Source: Methanomicrobiales archaeon | Lineage (GTDB): Archaea; Halobacteriota; Methanomicrobia; Methanomicrobiales; Methanospirillaceae | NCBI GenBank assembly: GCA_022841205.1 | Contig: JALHCK010000010.1 | Location: 1-64,000, forward strand | Direction: 5' to 3' | Length of the DNA stretch: 64,000 nt | Part shown: positions 63,563 through 64,000 of the stretch, piece by piece | Layout: the number at the start of each line of letters is the position of its first letter | Position numbering within the stretch: the stretch's first letter is position 1 | Made by a program: the position numbers and the translations under genes | The notes under the pieces: model-generated | Told to the model about the DNA's origin: nothing | Seen by the model: only the letters and a program-made list of their open reading frames with translations | Databases searched by the model: none

Positions 63563-63674
63563 TATCTGCGGGATCAGGTTCTCCCTGGGAGCATAAAGAG
63601 ATCATCTTCATGGAAAGCCCGCTCCGTAACTTCCCTCCGCAAGGGTGAACCTTAAACCCCCACTCTTCCCAGTA

Positions 63675-64000
63675 ATGTGGGACTATGACGGAGGGATCTT
63701 CATCAAGCAGGTGTACGTGATCGGCCACCGCCAGCCTGATTGCGACAGCATCGCGAGCGTGATCGGGTACACGGCGTTGCTCAACCGTCGCGACCCCGGG
63801 AAATACATCCCGGCGTATTCGGGCGACCTGAACGCGGAGACCCGGTATGCCCTCTCATTCTTCGGCCTCGAATACCCGTTCCTGGTCACCACGCTTGAGC
63901 CGTGCGTGAGCGACATCCCATTTTTCTATACAGTGAGGGCCGCGTCAGACATGCCGACCATCGATGTGGCGGCCATGATGGACGAATACGATACAAGGAA
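63675..64000 (+). CDS. Manganese-dependent inorganic pyrophosphatase (partial)
   Basis: The gene runs off the right edge. The visible ~108 residues have the DHH-phosphoesterase opening VYVIGHRQPDCDSIASVIGY (metal-binding His and the DxD-like DCD), then SGDLNAETRYALSFFGLEYP and FLVTTLEP. This is the family II pyrophosphatase start; the methanogen version often carries CBS domains that are not in view. It hydrolyses PPi to drive biosynthesis. ATG 63675 is the likely start, though a GTG at about 63711 could also be used. Confidence 0.85.
   Translation, partial: MWDYDGGIFIKQVYVIGHRQPDCDSIASVIGYTALLNRRDPGKYIPAYSGDLNAETRYALSFFGLEYPFLVTTLEPCVSDIPFFYTVRAASDMPTIDVAAMMDEYDTR

Overview
The window looks like a chromosomal segment of a methanogenic archaeon of the order Methanomicrobiales (Methanoregula/Methanosphaerula/Methanolinea-like). 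This is inferred from the gene mix: aIF5A with a hypusination site, an archaeal tRNA-G10 methyltransferase, an archaeal-type NAD kinase beside an FBPase/IMPase, HxlB, DUF1646, DUF4013 and DUF2703 proteins, PKD-rich surface proteins, TATA-box promoters, and bacterial-type imports (grpE-dnaK-dnaJ, uvrABC, purH) that are common in this order. No rRNA or tRNA gene and no CRISPR array was seen.

Layout. 0-2.1 kb: the cas3 nuclease-helicase, apparently shortened at its 3' end. 2.5-6.1 kb: DUF364, DUF2703 and a secreted META-domain protein, with an IS5-like transposase remnant between the first two. 6.4-13.3 kb: transporters (APC permease, DUF1646, Kef-type antiporter), a Cache-domain protein and a decayed TrkA_C fragment. 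13.3-20.9 kb: a branched-chain amino acid operon (leuA/cimA-ilvB-ilvN, the first gene frameshifted at its 5' end), a DUF4013 membrane protein, purH and a PUA-PAPS-reductase-like protein. 21-27.2 kb: the grpE-dnaK-dnaJ heat-shock operon, small proteins and an AarF/UbiB kinase. 27.2-34.3 kb: an accessory zone with decayed genes (signal-peptide relic, MazF-like relic, frameshifted HicB, IS256 relic inside a truncated gene) around a large UvrD-like helicase-nuclease. 34.4-48.6 kb: mostly housekeeping genes (tRNA methyltransferase, PP2C, DUF169, NAD kinase, FBPase/IMPase, aIF5A, RNase HI, Mrp ATPase, ACT-MBL protein, M20 hydrolase, HxlB, aminotransferase, M42 peptidase), plus a RelE toxin whose antitoxin gene is frameshifted. 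48.6-53 kb: an AT-rich island. 53-57.2 kb: a 1390-residue surface protein of ten ~93-residue repeats and five PKD domains. 57.3-63.6 kb: the uvrA-uvrC-uvrB operon. The window ends inside a Mn-dependent pyrophosphatase gene.

The most unusual region is 49.0-51.9 kb. A two-gene cassette, a membrane-anchored winged-helix regulator followed by an exported chymotrypsin-like protease, occurs twice in tandem with the same ~80-nt spacing. In one copy the protease is frameshifted just before the GDSGAP catalytic serine motif. In the other only the N-terminal pro-like domain remains. Transposase relics flank it. A second theme is single-base frameshifts that fall in or beside short homopolymers in otherwise intact genes (leuA, hicB, the RelE antitoxin, the protease). 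These may be real decay or phase variation, or assembly error.
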